A stretch of DNA of 37,817 nucleotides, taken from CAZFLD01 sp964519835 (GTDB lineage Bacteria > Spirochaetota > Spirochaetia > DSM-27196 > CAZFLD01). A model generated the notes under the pieces. The model was not told where the DNA came from and made no database searches. It saw only the letters and a list, made by a program, of their open reading frames with translations. Positions 23,921 to 32,496 of the stretch are shown piece by piece (the first letter of the stretch is position 1; the number at the start of each line of letters is the position of its first letter). A program made the position numbers and the translations under genes. The DNA lies in assembly GCA_964519835.1 (NCBI GenBank), contig CAZFLD010000039.1:1-37817 (forward strand). Reading direction: 5' to 3'.

Positions 23921-25333
23921 ATGAGAATTGGACTCTTCGGCATCGGATTGGACACCTATTGGGATCAGTTTGAAGGTCTCAAGGACCGCCTCATCGGATA
24001 TCAGAAGCAGATTGCCACGCAAATAGGCAAGATGTCGGAGGCTGAAGTCGTAAACGTCGGCCTCGTCGACTCTCCCGAGCGCGCCCATGAGGTCGGCACC
24101 GAGTTCCGAGAACAAGGCATTGATGCCATTTTTTTATATATCACCACCTACGCGCTCTCCTCTACGGTGCTACCGGTGGTGCAACGAGCCGGGGTGCCCG
24201 TTGTGGTCTTAAACATTCAGCCCGTTGGCCGTATCGACTACAAATCCTTCAACGCACTGGGCGACCGGGGAGCGATGACCGGCGAGTGGCTCGCCCACTG
24301 TCAGGCCTGCTGCGTGCCGGAGATTGCGGGTGTGTTTCGTCGCGCGGGCATTCCGTACCATCTGGTTACCGGCTATCTCCAAGAAGAGTTCACTTGGCAA
24401 CAGATTGATGAGTGGCTCTCCGCACTTCACGTGCTTGTGTCCATGCGGAACAATCGCCTTGGCGTTTTGGGGCATTACTACGGCGGTATGCTCGATGTGT
24501 ACACCGACGTGACGCGGCAGTTATCAACCTTTGGTGGGCACGTTGAGATCCTCGAGATGTGTGAGCTCGCCGCCTTGCGCGATGGTGCGACAAACGAGGA
24601 GGTCGAGAAAAAGCTCGAGGAGTTTCGCGGGGCGTTTGAGGTGTCGGGAGACTGCGAAGACGCCGAGCTTAATCGCGCGGCAAAGACCTCCGTGGCCCTC
24701 GATCGTCTTGTGCACAAGCATGCCCTCGGTTCGCTCGCCTACTATTACGAGTCACAACCCGGCAACGAGTACGAGGACATCGTCACATCGGTAATTGCCG
24801 GCAACACTCTTCTTACCGGACGCCACGTGCCTGTCGCCGGTGAGTACGAGGTCAAAAACGCACAAGCCATGAAGATTCTGGACCTGCTGGGCGCGGGAGG
24901 TTCTTTCTCCGAGTTCTACGCCCTGGACTTCGAAGATGACATTGTGCTCCTTGGCCACGACGGGCCGGCGCACTTTGCGATTGCCGAGGGGAAGGTCGGA
25001 CTAGTTCCGCTGCCGGTCTATCACGGTAAACCGGGGAAGGGGCTTTCCATCCAGATGTCCGTCAGGCGCGGCGCCGTCACGTTGTTGTCGGTCTGCGAGT
25101 CGCCCGAAGGAGTTTCGTTTTTGCTGGCCGAGGGAGAGAGTGTTGCGGGACCGGTGCTCCACATCGGCAACACCAACAGTCGGTACCGATTTTCCCTTGG
25201 GGCGCGTGAGTTTGTGAATGCGTGGTCGAGCCACGGGCCCTCACACCACTGCGCCATCGGCGTGGGTCACGTGGCCGGTGCGATCGAGAAGCTGGCCGGG
25301 CTCCTGGGGATCGCCGTTGAGCGGGTCTGTTAG
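23921..25333 (+). CDS. L-fucose/L-arabinose isomerase-like protein
   Basis: 470 aa. ATG 6 bases after GGAGG (23910-23914); upstream open frame is not family-like. Alpha/beta N-terminal domain (MRIGLFGIGLDTYWDQFEGL; GIDAIFLYITTYALSSTVLP; VPVVVLNIQPV), middle SMRNNRLGVLGHYYGGMLDV, and a C-terminal catalytic-type part: FSEFYALDFEDDIVLLGHDG, HFAIAEGKVGLVPLPVYHGK, GAVTLLSVCES and SSHGPSHHCAIGVGH. Glu/His positions (the FEDD Glu, GHDGPAH, PSHHCAIG) fit the metal-binding residues of the ketol-isomerase fold. The length and the NIQP segment fit AraA-like proteins other than classical AraA. It would interconvert an aldose and a ketose; the sugar is not determined. Convergent with the chemotaxis receptor with a 4-base stop overlap. 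Confidence 0.83.
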   Translation: MRIGLFGIGLDTYWDQFEGLKDRLIGYQKQIATQIGKMSEAEVVNVGLVDSPERAHEVGTEFREQGIDAIFLYITTYALSSTVLPVVQRAGVPVVVLNIQPVGRIDYKSFNALGDRGAMTGEWLAHCQACCVPEIAGVFRRAGIPYHLVTGYLQEEFTWQQIDEWLSALHVLVSMRNNRLGVLGHYYGGMLDVYTDVTRQLSTFGGHVEILEMCELAALRDGATNEEVEKKLEEFRGAFEVSGDCEDAELNRAAKTSVALDRLVHKHALGSLAYYYESQPGNEYEDIVTSVIAGNTLLTGRHVPVAGEYEVKNAQAMKILDLLGAGGSFSEFYALDFEDDIVLLGHDGPAHFAIAEGKVGLVPLPVYHGKPGKGLSIQMSVRRGAVTLLSVCESPEGVSFLLAEGESVAGPVLHIGNTNSRYRFSLGAREFVNAWSSHGPSHHCAIGVGHVAGAIEKLAGLLGIAVERVC

Positions 25334-27282
25334 CGGGCCTCCGTCGACCCGACCTCGGATTCGGTGCCCCCGCCGACCCTTTTGTCCGCGCCCGGTGTCT
25401 CCCCGGGTGTCTCCGCTTCTGCCGTGGTTGTGTGGGCCTGTCGGCCGGTTGGATCGGTGCCGGCCGCGTCATTGGTTTGGAAGCGGCTTACCGAAACGTT
25501 GAGTTTGTCGATCTGATCCGTCATGGCTTGGGTCACGTCGGAGAGGTTTTGCACCATCCGGTTTATCTCGCGCGTGCCGACGCCGATCTCCTCGATCCCG
25601 CCGCGGACTGTTGCGGAAATGTCTCGCACATGGGCCATGTCCTGGGTGATCTCCGTAGTGCGTGCGACCGCGGTCGTCGCGTCGCCCCTGATCTCAGACG
25701 TGACCTTGCCTGCCTCCGCCGTGGATTCCAAGACCGACGCCGTTCCCTCGGCCAGCTCGCGCATCGTGGCGGATATCTCCTCCAGGGCTGAGGAGGTCGA
25801 GCCAACCTCTTCCTCGATGGACGCAAAGCTCTCCCGGGTGGTCTCGCTTCGCTGTTGTGTCTTGTTTACAAGCTCCGCAACTTGGCGCAGCTGGTCCTTT
25901 ATCTTTCTTGCGTTGGCGTTTGTGTCTTCGCTGAGCCGGCGGATCTCCTCGGCAACAACCGAGAACCCACGCCCATAGTCGCCCGCGTGTGCCGCTTCGA
26001 TTGCGGCATTCATCGAGAGGATACTCGTCTGGCCCGCGATCTTGTTGATGACGGTGATGATCCCCAAAATTTCTTCGACGGAGTCTGCGATGGCCTGCAC
26101 GTTTTCGTCCGTGCTTGCCACGTTTGTGTGGCCCTCGCTTGTCACCGCCTTGAGCCGCTCCGCCGCCTGCCGACGCTCCTCAGCGATCTTCGACACGCTT
26201 GTGACACTCGCCGTCATCTCCTCGACTGCGGACGACGACTGCTCCACCGTGTGGGACTGACGCTCGATCTGCTTCTCGAGGTCCTGCATGCCTTGGTTGA
26301 TCTGTTCGAGTTTTCGGCGGGTCTCCTCGATAGTTGCATCTAAGTCGCCGATGGTCCGGCTTATTGCATCAATATTGCCGCCGATTTGCGTGACGGAAGC
26401 GGCGGATTCCTCGGAGCCGGCCATAAGGTCGGATCGGAGGCTCGACGCGGCCTGCGAGATGTCCTGAATGTTGACAACGACACGAGCAAACTCGTCCACG
26501 TAGTTTTGAATGTGGCGCGACAGTTCCGAGACTTCGTGCTTTCCCTCGGTTGCCAACCTAACGCTCAAATCCCCGTCGGCAAGGCGCTTCATCGATGCTC
26601 CAATCTCTGAGAATTGCTTCCGGAGCTTTCTGACAAAAAGCAGAATGAGGGCCACAACCACCGCCGTGGCCACGCCCACCACGCCAAAAAAGAATCCGAG
26701 GATGAGCCCGGAGGATCTGTTCTGTACTTCGTCCAGGGTCGAGATGATTCGGTCGATCAGGCTCTGCAATGTGTCGTCGAGGTAGGTAGCGACGATTGTA
26801 GCACCAGAGGCTGCTCGCATGGCCGCCAGGTTGCGGCCCGCCGCTCGTGTCTCGACCAGCGTGGTCAAGGGGTAGTCGGTGAAGTTGTTTGTGAGCTCGG
26901 CCAAGGTCTCCGCATAGTCCTCCAGTTCCGAGGTGATAAGCTCTGAGAGGTCCGAGAGGTTGACGACGGCATCCGCAAGTTCCGTGCTCTGCCGGCCGAG
27001 ATTGATGCTCTCGGCCCGTGCCGTTGCAGCTTGTATCTCGGCCACAAGCGAGTCTCTCTCTTCAAGCCATTCGGGGATCGTGGTATGGAGGTTCCGTGTC
27101 ACCTGAAGCTCGTAGGTCAGACTCTGCAGGTGCCAGGAGGTTGAGGACAGCTTTTGCATGTCGAGCGCAAAGTCCGAGAGCTGCTGCACACCGGCTACGA
27201 CGGACAGCGACAGAACGGACACTGCACCAAAGGCCATGACAACGACAACAACAATAATAAGCAGACGGGTGGAAAACCTCAT
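25330..27282 (-). CDS. Methyl-accepting chemotaxis protein
   Basis: 650 aa. ATG 6 bases after AGGAG (27293-27289); further upstream the frame is open but not protein-like. First membrane helix at residues ~6-30, helical periplasmic ligand domain ~31-190, second helix ~191-217 (SGLILGFFFGVVGVATAVVV), HAMP ~218-270, then a long coiled-coil signalling domain with the CheA/CheW-binding tip at ~415-450 (INKIAGQTSILSMNAAIEAA, GDYGRGFSVVAEEIRRL). The last ~45 residues are disordered and acidic (TTAEAETPGETPGAD) with no methyltransferase-binding pentapeptide. Ligand unknown. No che genes in the window. Confidence 0.94.
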   Translation of the reverse strand: MRFSTRLLIIVVVVVMAFGAVSVLSLSVVAGVQQLSDFALDMQKLSSTSWHLQSLTYELQVTRNLHTTIPEWLEERDSLVAEIQAATARAESINLGRQSTELADAVVNLSDLSELITSELEDYAETLAELTNNFTDYPLTTLVETRAAGRNLAAMRAASGATIVATYLDDTLQSLIDRIISTLDEVQNRSSGLILGFFFGVVGVATAVVVALILLFVRKLRKQFSEIGASMKRLADGDLSVRLATEGKHEVSELSRHIQNYVDEFARVVVNIQDISQAASSLRSDLMAGSEESAASVTQIGGNIDAISRTIGDLDATIEETRRKLEQINQGMQDLEKQIERQSHTVEQSSSAVEEMTASVTSVSKIAEERRQAAERLKAVTSEGHTNVASTDENVQAIADSVEEILGIITVINKIAGQTSILSMNAAIEAAHAGDYGRGFSVVAEEIRRLSEDTNANARKIKDQLRQVAELVNKTQQRSETTRESFASIEEEVGSTSSALEEISATMRELAEGTASVLESTAEAGKVTSEIRGDATTAVARTTEITQDMAHVRDISATVRGGIEEIGVGTREINRMVQNLSDVTQAMTDQIDKLNVSVSRFQTNDAAGTDPTGRQAHTTTAEAETPGETPGADKRVGGGTESEVGSTEAR

Positions 27283-27523
27283 GCCGGGCTCCTGTCTAGT
27301 GTGATTTGACTTTAGAGATTTGAGGGATAATAACATTATAGACTCTACCTGTCGATGAAAAAAGGGCTTGGACCGGGGCTTGGCCAGGGCCGAAACAGAC
27401 CGGGGACGGCGGGTGTGACCCCCACTCCGCGGGAGTGTAGAGCGTCTTCCGTTTTCTCTTATTCGACCGTGTCGCAGTGGCACTCATTTGGCCGAATCGC
27501 GTTTCCAGCCGTACTTTTAGATC

Positions 27524-27880
27524 ATGGCCCAACCATCTCCTCACATGCGCGCCATCACGACAGTTCTTGTTGTGTCCGACGTCGAGAAGGCCAAGGCGTT
27601 CTACACCGAGGTCTTAGGCGCTGATTTGCACCGAGAGTACGGCGGCGGCGGACCGACCCCGGACAAGCCGACAACAGTCTTTGGAGCACCAGCGGATTTA
27701 GACCGGGTCGACCATGCGTTTACAATCCGCGTGGACAACTGTAATGCTGTCTATGCGGACTTGCTTGCCCGTGGCGCGGAGTTTCTGACCCCACCGGTTA
27801 CCTCGGAGGGCGGACACGAGACACGTGCCTTTTTCCGTGATCCGGACGGGCATCTGTTTGAGATAAGTCAGGCGCACTAA
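27524..27880 (+). CDS. VOC-fold (glyoxalase/bleomycin-resistance-like) protein
   Basis: 118 aa, one VOC domain: AITTVLVVSDVEKAKAFYTE, VDHAFTIRVDNCNAVYADLL, RGAEFLTPPVTSEGGHETRA, FFRDPDGHLFEISQ. The conserved late Glu of FEI and the DPDGH motif are present. Such small proteins bind a metal and act as dimers in diverse reactions or drug binding. Start ATG 27524 (or 27545); neither has a ribosome site. 48 bases before the reductase and possibly co-transcribed. Confidence 0.85.
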   Translation: MAQPSPHMRAITTVLVVSDVEKAKAFYTEVLGADLHREYGGGGPTPDKPTTVFGAPADLDRVDHAFTIRVDNCNAVYADLLARGAEFLTPPVTSEGGHETRAFFRDPDGHLFEISQAH

Positions 27881-27928
27881 CACGCCGGCGTTCGCCGCAG
27901 AGCGCCGACAGCCGGAGAAGGAGGCATC

Positions 27929-28789
27929 ATGGAAACAAAAAAGATCGCGGGACGTGCGATTCATCCCATCGGAATAGGCACGTGGAGCATGGGTGGCGAC
28001 CGCCTGTCGGACGGCAACCCCTACGCCGACTATCGCGACGACGATGCCTGCGTGGAGGCAATCCGCTACTCCATCGAGAGCGGGCAGAACCACATCGACA
28101 CCGCGCAGCTCTACGGCGCCGGCCATACCGAAGAGATCGTCGGCGAAGCGTTGCGAGGCGTTGGGGGCGCCGGCTCGGAGTATCGTGACCGGTTTTTTGT
28201 CGCAACAAAGGTGTGGCGTAGCCACAGCCTCCGTAACGCTGTGCCCAAGGCCGCCGAAGACAGCCTCCGCAAGATGGGTATCGACGAGATCGACTTGCTC
28301 TACGTGCATGCTCCGTGGGATGCGATAGAAATGAGGGAGTACATCGACGGGCTAAACGATGCTGCCGATGCCGGACTAACCAAGGCAATTGCGGTAAGCA
28401 ACTTTAGCCTGGACCAACTCAAGGCCGCGGTCGAGTTGTCCCGCCGACCGATCGCGGCGAATCAGGTGCTCTACAACGTTCTTGACCGCGGCCCGGTGAA
28501 TGCCGCCTTTCTCGACTATTGCCGCGGGCATGACATTGCCGTCGTTGCCTACAGACCCGTAGAGCGCAGGCTCCTCGCGGACAAGCTCGAGAGCGACACG
28601 GTTCGGCGCATCGCCGATACACACGGGCGCCCCCCGTCTCAAATCGCGATCCGCTGGCTGATCCAGCAGGCAGGAGTAGTGACAATCCCCAAGGCCGTTT
28701 CTCGCGAGCATATCGATGAAAACCTAGGTGCGTTGAAGTTTGTGCTAACAGACGAGGAGATGGCGGCGCTTGATGCCGCCAGAGCGTAG
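27929..28789 (+). CDS. Aldo/keto reductase
   Basis: 286 aa. AAGGAGG (27918-27924) before the ATG. (beta/alpha)8 barrel with the catalytic tetrad Asp57, Tyr62 (NHIDTAQLYG), Lys94 (VATKVW) and His127 (LLYVHAPWD). NADPH-site text is GVVTIPKAVSREHIDENLGA. It reduces an aldehyde or ketone, or oxidises an alcohol, with NADP(H). Length slightly short of 300 but complete. Beside the VOC protein, a role in carbonyl detoxification or sugar oxidation is possible (inference). Confidence 0.92.
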   Translation: METKKIAGRAIHPIGIGTWSMGGDRLSDGNPYADYRDDDACVEAIRYSIESGQNHIDTAQLYGAGHTEEIVGEALRGVGGAGSEYRDRFFVATKVWRSHSLRNAVPKAAEDSLRKMGIDEIDLLYVHAPWDAIEMREYIDGLNDAADAGLTKAIAVSNFSLDQLKAAVELSRRPIAANQVLYNVLDRGPVNAAFLDYCRGHDIAVVAYRPVERRLLADKLESDTVRRIADTHGRPPSQIAIRWLIQQAGVVTIPKAVSREHIDENLGALKFVLTDEEMAALDAARA

Positions 28790-28795
28790 GCGGCG

Positions 28796-28814
28796 GTGCT
28801 GCCAAAGGCGGCAC
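28796..28814 (+). terminator. Hairpin after the aldo/keto reductase
   Basis: gtgctgcc-aaa-ggcggcac forms an 8-pair stem with one G-U and a 3-base loop, 7 bases after the stop. There is no U-tract, so a weak terminator call. Confidence 0.4.
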
Positions 28815-28851
28815 AAACTCGTCTTGTTAAGGCTTGTTTTGTGGCATATCA

Positions 28852-29593
28852 ATGCTGCGAAAATCTAGGCAAGAATATCGCTTCTGCTTGTGGTGACGGT
28901 CGTGGTCATGACGGCCGGCATCGACCAGTTCCGCCTCCACTTCCACCGTCCGCCCGCGGTACGTTTTTTCCGAACGTGGACGGACCGGCGTGACGATGAT
29001 CTCGCGGGAGTTTTGGGCAAACAAACGCCGATTTCGAGGGGATATCGACGGCCTGTTTCTGATCGTCACGGACAATGGCGCTCAGATAGCGCGAGAGAAT
29101 CAGTTTCGTATGGCTCTCTCTTTAACCCTTGCGCGACCGTCTATACAATTGCATAAAAAGACAAAATCGGGGTTCTGGCAAGCCACTTCGATCACGTTGG
29201 CGAGCAGCTCCAGGACATAGTCAAAGGAATCCAGAGTTCAGCGATGAGCCTCGGGGAAACGGGGCAAAGCCTGCAGGCCGATGTGTCGAGGAGTCCTCCG
29301 CCGCCATCGAACAGATGGTCGCCAACATCGGAACGATCAGTAGTAATCCGGACACCGTTGACTCGAGCGTCAGCGAGTTGGTTTCGGCCGGTGCCGACGG
29401 CGCCCGGAAGATAGCGTAGGTGGCAAGCAGGACTCCGGTGGCAAGCAGGTTCTTGAGGGTCTATCGGAAATTCGCTCGGTGAGGCACGATGTTACGGACG
29501 GCACAAGCGAAATGACCAAGGCCGTTTATGCAATGCGGGAGTTCTCCGACCGACTCCGGGAGTTTAGTGCGGCCGTCGAGGCGCTGCGAAACC
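28852..29593 (+). pseudogene. Remnant of a methyl-accepting chemotaxis protein
   Basis: The N-terminal text has an early stop, and another frame carries a membrane helix (ARISLLLVVTVVVMTAGIDQ). Around 29184 one frame reads GEQLQDIVKGIQSSAMSLGE, TGQSLQADV. A shift near 29285 gives EESSAAIEQMVANIGTISSN and PDTVDSSVSELVSAGADGAR, then stop TAG at 29417-29419. Another frame resumes at about 29437 with LEGLSEIRSVRHDVTDGTSE, MTKAVYAMREFSDRLREFSA, AVEALR. The signalling tip and most of the middle are missing. At least two shifts and a large deletion make it non-functional. Style matches spirochaete-type receptors (inference). Confidence 0.75.
29419..29449 (+). repeat. 13-bp direct repeat in the chemotaxis remnant
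   Basis: ggtggcaagcagg occurs at 29419-29431 and 29437-29449 (18-base period). It lies where the reading frame breaks. Probably a replication-slippage scar. Confidence 0.6.
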
Positions 29594-30016
29594 AGCGCGG
29601 CAAGGGATGCCACATACTTATCATCGGCGGCAACTGGGTCATTAAGCCGGAGATAGGAACCGGATTGGTCGGCCGGATCGATTGCGACCTCGTAGGGAGC
29701 ACCCAACGCCCCTCCCCAGTGTGAGTAGTTCGCCGGCTTGCGATCGTCCCACGCGATCCGGGGACCATAGGTGAGCTGATCGCCCAACAGGTGCAGGGGG
29801 CGAATCACCGCGAAGGGACGAATTTCCTCGAGGTAGCTTCGATCGAATACCTCACCGCTGTTGGCGTCGGGTCCCAACACCCGGATGTTTTGATGTAGTC
29901 ACCGGTGCGCCGGTCCGGTTAGCCGTATACGCACCCCCACCGGCGCAGCCCGTTCTTATCACAATCGCCAATCCTACAACAACGCCTGTCGTGAGGAGTG
30001 TTGCTGATTTGCGCAT
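29577..30016 (-). pseudogene. 5' fragment of a secreted lipoprotein
   Basis: ATG, then an export signal (MRKSATLLTTGVVVGLAIVI) and RTGC, a possible lipobox with Cys at residue 24. A one-base frameshift near 29880 leads to RVLGPDANSGEVFDRSYLEE, IRPFAVIRPLHLLG, ANYSHWGGALGAPYEV and AADDKYVASLAALVSQRLDG. This text resembles the opening of large secreted glycosidase-like or 'cellulose-binding' lipoproteins, where a similar FL..L.PF..IR and DDDYV..FA.LV pattern occurs; recalled similarity, not searched. It stops matching at about 29577 and abuts the chemotaxis remnant on the other strand. Confidence 0.55.
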
Positions 30017-30071
30017 GTGTGTCCAAACGTAGCACGCCGGGGCCCGATTCATCTTGCCCGTAGAGACGTGG

Positions 30072-30881
30072 TTACTGTTGCCGGCGCAGGGTCTCGAGGA
30101 GCGCCGGAAACTTTTTCGGCGGAGTAATGTCGTGGGCTACAAAGCGGCCGTTGTAGAAGAGTGAGTAGATTCCCCAAACGGAGGGCAGGTGGCGTGCACC
30201 CTCTATCGTATCGACAACATGCACCCGTGTATCCACGCCCTGCCGGCGCGCAATCTCGGCCAACTCGTTCACAAAGTCGTGGTTGAAGGGGCAGGAGTCG
30301 GTATAGAAAAAATCAAGTCCTTTGGCGTCGGCTATGGTTGCCTCTCGAGCGGGGTCGAGGAACCGTGGGACTCCGTGTGTGGCAGATGCGGCCACACGCG
30401 GTTGGCCGCTCGCGTCGACCGCTACGCCGGACACTGGTCCAGGCACTGGCCCAGACACTGGAGAGGCGTCGAATCGTTTTGCCACGAGCTCGAAATAGGG
30501 CTTGGCGTTGTCGACGGATTCGAAGCCGTACTTCACGAGGAACCTCTTGTCGAGCATAAAGGGACGTTTTTTGTTGCTTGTTATTGCCACCAGTCCCCTC
30601 ATCGGGCCCATTTCGCCGAGTCCCTCCCGGGCATGTGCCTCGCACTCCTCGAGGAGTCTCGCGCCCAAACCCTGACCCTTGTAGCGGCCGGAGACCCAGA
30701 AACACTGAATAAACGCGTAACCCGGAGCCTCAATCGGAAACCACGCGTACTCGGCGGGCATGTACTCGATAAAAACCTTACCCCGGACATCGATCTTCCG
30801 GAAGGTGTGGCCGTGGCCGAAGTTTTTTTTGAGCCACGCGCGCTTTCGCTCTGCACGGGAAGCGTTGACCGCTTTATGCAT
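30072..30881 (-). CDS. GNAT acetyltransferase with YoaP-like C-terminal domain
   Basis: 269 aa. ATG with AAGGAAG 4 bases upstream. Residues ~1-150 are a GNAT domain with an acetyl-CoA-binding stretch (CFWVSGRYKGQGLGARLLEE). Residues ~190-269 match the thioredoxin-like domain of Bacillus YoaP-type proteins: GLDFFYTDSCPFNHDFVNEL, TIEGARHLPSVWGIYSLFYN, GRFVAHDI. Only one Cys is seen in the CPF motif. A Pro/Gly/Ser/Ala-rich linker containing near-repeats of SGPVPGPVSG (about 30360-30475) is additional. Cytoplasmic; substrate unknown. Confidence 0.85.
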   Translation of the reverse strand: MHKAVNASRAERKRAWLKKNFGHGHTFRKIDVRGKVFIEYMPAEYAWFPIEAPGYAFIQCFWVSGRYKGQGLGARLLEECEAHAREGLGEMGPMRGLVAITSNKKRPFMLDKRFLVKYGFESVDNAKPYFELVAKRFDASPVSGPVPGPVSGVAVDASGQPRVAASATHGVPRFLDPAREATIADAKGLDFFYTDSCPFNHDFVNELAEIARRQGVDTRVHVVDTIEGARHLPSVWGIYSLFYNGRFVAHDITPPKKFPALLETLRRQQ

Positions 30882-30988
30882 GATTCTTCCTTGTTGCTCG
30901 GATGTATGGTGGCGCCGAGGTGGGCCGGATGGTCCGGCGCCGCGTGCCGGGAGTGGACGCGTGTCCACTCCCGGGCATCGCAACGATG

Positions 30989-32152
30989 CTACATCGGCCG
31001 CACCGGCACGCAGATGTTCACACGTCGCTTAGCCGAGAACTTGTTGCCGCCGACTGCTGAGCCTTGCTCTTGGTCCGGCGGCGCCGTGTCTATCGGATAC
31101 TCCTCGAAGGCGGGCCTGTCGTCGGGCACAAAGCCACTTTCCGGCAACCAGGTGCCGTAGACCCAGCCCCACGCCTCTCCGTAGTCCTCCTCTCCAAGGA
31201 GGAACTCCGCGATCGCGTACTTTCCCGCCTCCAGGGTCATCAGAGAGACTTCACCGTCCACGGCTGTGTCCTGTGGCACGGTGATGCCGATGCTGATTCG
31301 CAGCTTGTCCTTGTCGGTGATGTCGGGGCTGTCGTGATACACCGTGATGTATCGGGTGTTGGCCTTGACCAGGTCGCGGGGGCCCGCCCAGGACATCAGC
31401 TTGCCCCACAACCGCTCAAATAGCGAGCCGTCGCCTTCGTAGGGGCCGACGTGGCGGATGTACGCGAGTGTTGCCGTGTCCATCACCGTAACCGTTACCT
31501 TCTGGTCTACTACATCGATCATGTTGTACCTCCAAGTGATCTGTTCTTGTTGGTACTCAATATGAGGTCTCACAGCGATTGGCGCGTTTCCGTCGTTGCT
31601 GACCGATTGTCCACTCTTGCGGACGACTTGCCCCTGTTTGCTATACCGGGAGGCGTTAGGGGCGTCCCCCGCGGGTGCATGTGGTGCGACGACGTCGGCA
31701 TCTGTGTTGACGGCTTTGGTTGCGGACGCGCACTCTGTTTGGTGCACGGCGTTACTCCTGCCGGCGCCGCCGGCCGATGCCTCGTCGGCGATGCGATCCT
31801 TGCCGTCCGGGCGACGCCTGCGCCGCCACTCGGTGGCCGACATGCCAAAGCGCCTACGGAACTGCTTGGCAAAGGCCTGTGGCGAGGTAAAGCCGCAGTC
31901 GTAGGCCACCGCGGTGACTGCTCGGGTTGGGTCGGAAGCGATAATCACGGCGGCCTTTTCGACCCGGGTGCGTTGGATAAACGAGTGGAGCGTTTCGCCC
32001 ATCATCATGGCGAACACGCGGTGAAAGTGAAACTTGGAGAAGTTGGCCGCGGAAGCGAGCTCCTCGAGGCTCAGATCCTGTCCAAGGTTTGCCTCGATAT
32101 AATCGACAACGCCGTTGATCCGTGCCCGATACTGTGATCTAGGGTTGGTCAT
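30989..32152 (-). CDS. AraC-family regulator with GyrI-like effector domain
   Basis: 387 aa. N-terminal AraC helix-turn-helix pair (VVDYIEANLGQDLSLEELAS; AANFSKFHFHRVF; AVTAVAYDCGFTSPQAFAKQ). Then an ~80-residue disordered linker rich in Ala, Asp and Ser (about 31575-31810). Then a GyrI/SOUL-type small-molecule-binding domain (YNMIDVVDQKVTVTVMDTAT; AYIRHVGPYEGDGSLFERLW; EEDYGEAWGWVYGTWLPESG; YPIDT). Relatives sense drugs or metabolites and activate efflux or detoxification genes. ATGA overlap with a small upstream ORF. The GNAT gene follows on the same strand 107 bases later. Confidence 0.92.
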   Translation of the reverse strand: MTNPRSQYRARINGVVDYIEANLGQDLSLEELASAANFSKFHFHRVFAMMMGETLHSFIQRTRVEKAAVIIASDPTRAVTAVAYDCGFTSPQAFAKQFRRRFGMSATEWRRRRRPDGKDRIADEASAGGAGRSNAVHQTECASATKAVNTDADVVAPHAPAGDAPNASRYSKQGQVVRKSGQSVSNDGNAPIAVRPHIEYQQEQITWRYNMIDVVDQKVTVTVMDTATLAYIRHVGPYEGDGSLFERLWGKLMSWAGPRDLVKANTRYITVYHDSPDITDKDKLRISIGITVPQDTAVDGEVSLMTLEAGKYAIAEFLLGEEDYGEAWGWVYGTWLPESGFVPDDRPAFEEYPIDTAPPDQEQGSAVGGNKFSAKRRVNICVPVRPM

Positions 32153-32415
32153 GGTTCGTCGGCTCCTACGGTGGCGCCGTGGACCGGGTGGGACTTAGCC
32201 TCGATGTCTTTGGCCGGGACCGTGGGGACATCTTCGGTATCGAAGTCTGCCGTCGCACCCGTTGCCTGCAGGTGAAAGATGTCGGGCGAAGAGTCTACAA
32301 AGCCCACGTCGCCTGTGGCCGTCAGACTCGCGGTATCTGTCCGGATGTCCGCCATTGCCGAGCCAAGCGTTAGGGGCGCAACCTGCGCGCCCCGGCGTTT
32401 GCCAAGAAAATGCAT
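32149..32415 (-). CDS. Possible 88-aa protein overlapping the AraC-GyrI gene
   Basis: ATG with AAGGTAGG upstream; ends in TGA overlapping the regulator's ATG (ATGA). The sequence (MHFLGKRRGAQVAPLTLGSA onward, later FHLQATGATADFDTEDVPTV) matches no family I know and is low in complexity. The overlap and ribosome site favour a translated ORF, possibly serving mainly to couple translation. Confidence 0.35.
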   Translation of the reverse strand: MHFLGKRRGAQVAPLTLGSAMADIRTDTASLTATGDVGFVDSSPDIFHLQATGATADFDTEDVPTVPAKDIEAKSHPVHGATVGADEP

Positions 32416-32496
32416 ACGGCCTACCTTGTCCGATTTCTCGCCCAGCCTACACCATTTTCCCAACACATTGCGAGAAGAAACGTATGTAATGGTGAG

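Noticed and set aside
27283..27483. N-terminal extension of the chemotaxis receptor
   Set aside because: AGGAG before the ATG at 27282 and a membrane helix starting there fit the family; the extension does not.
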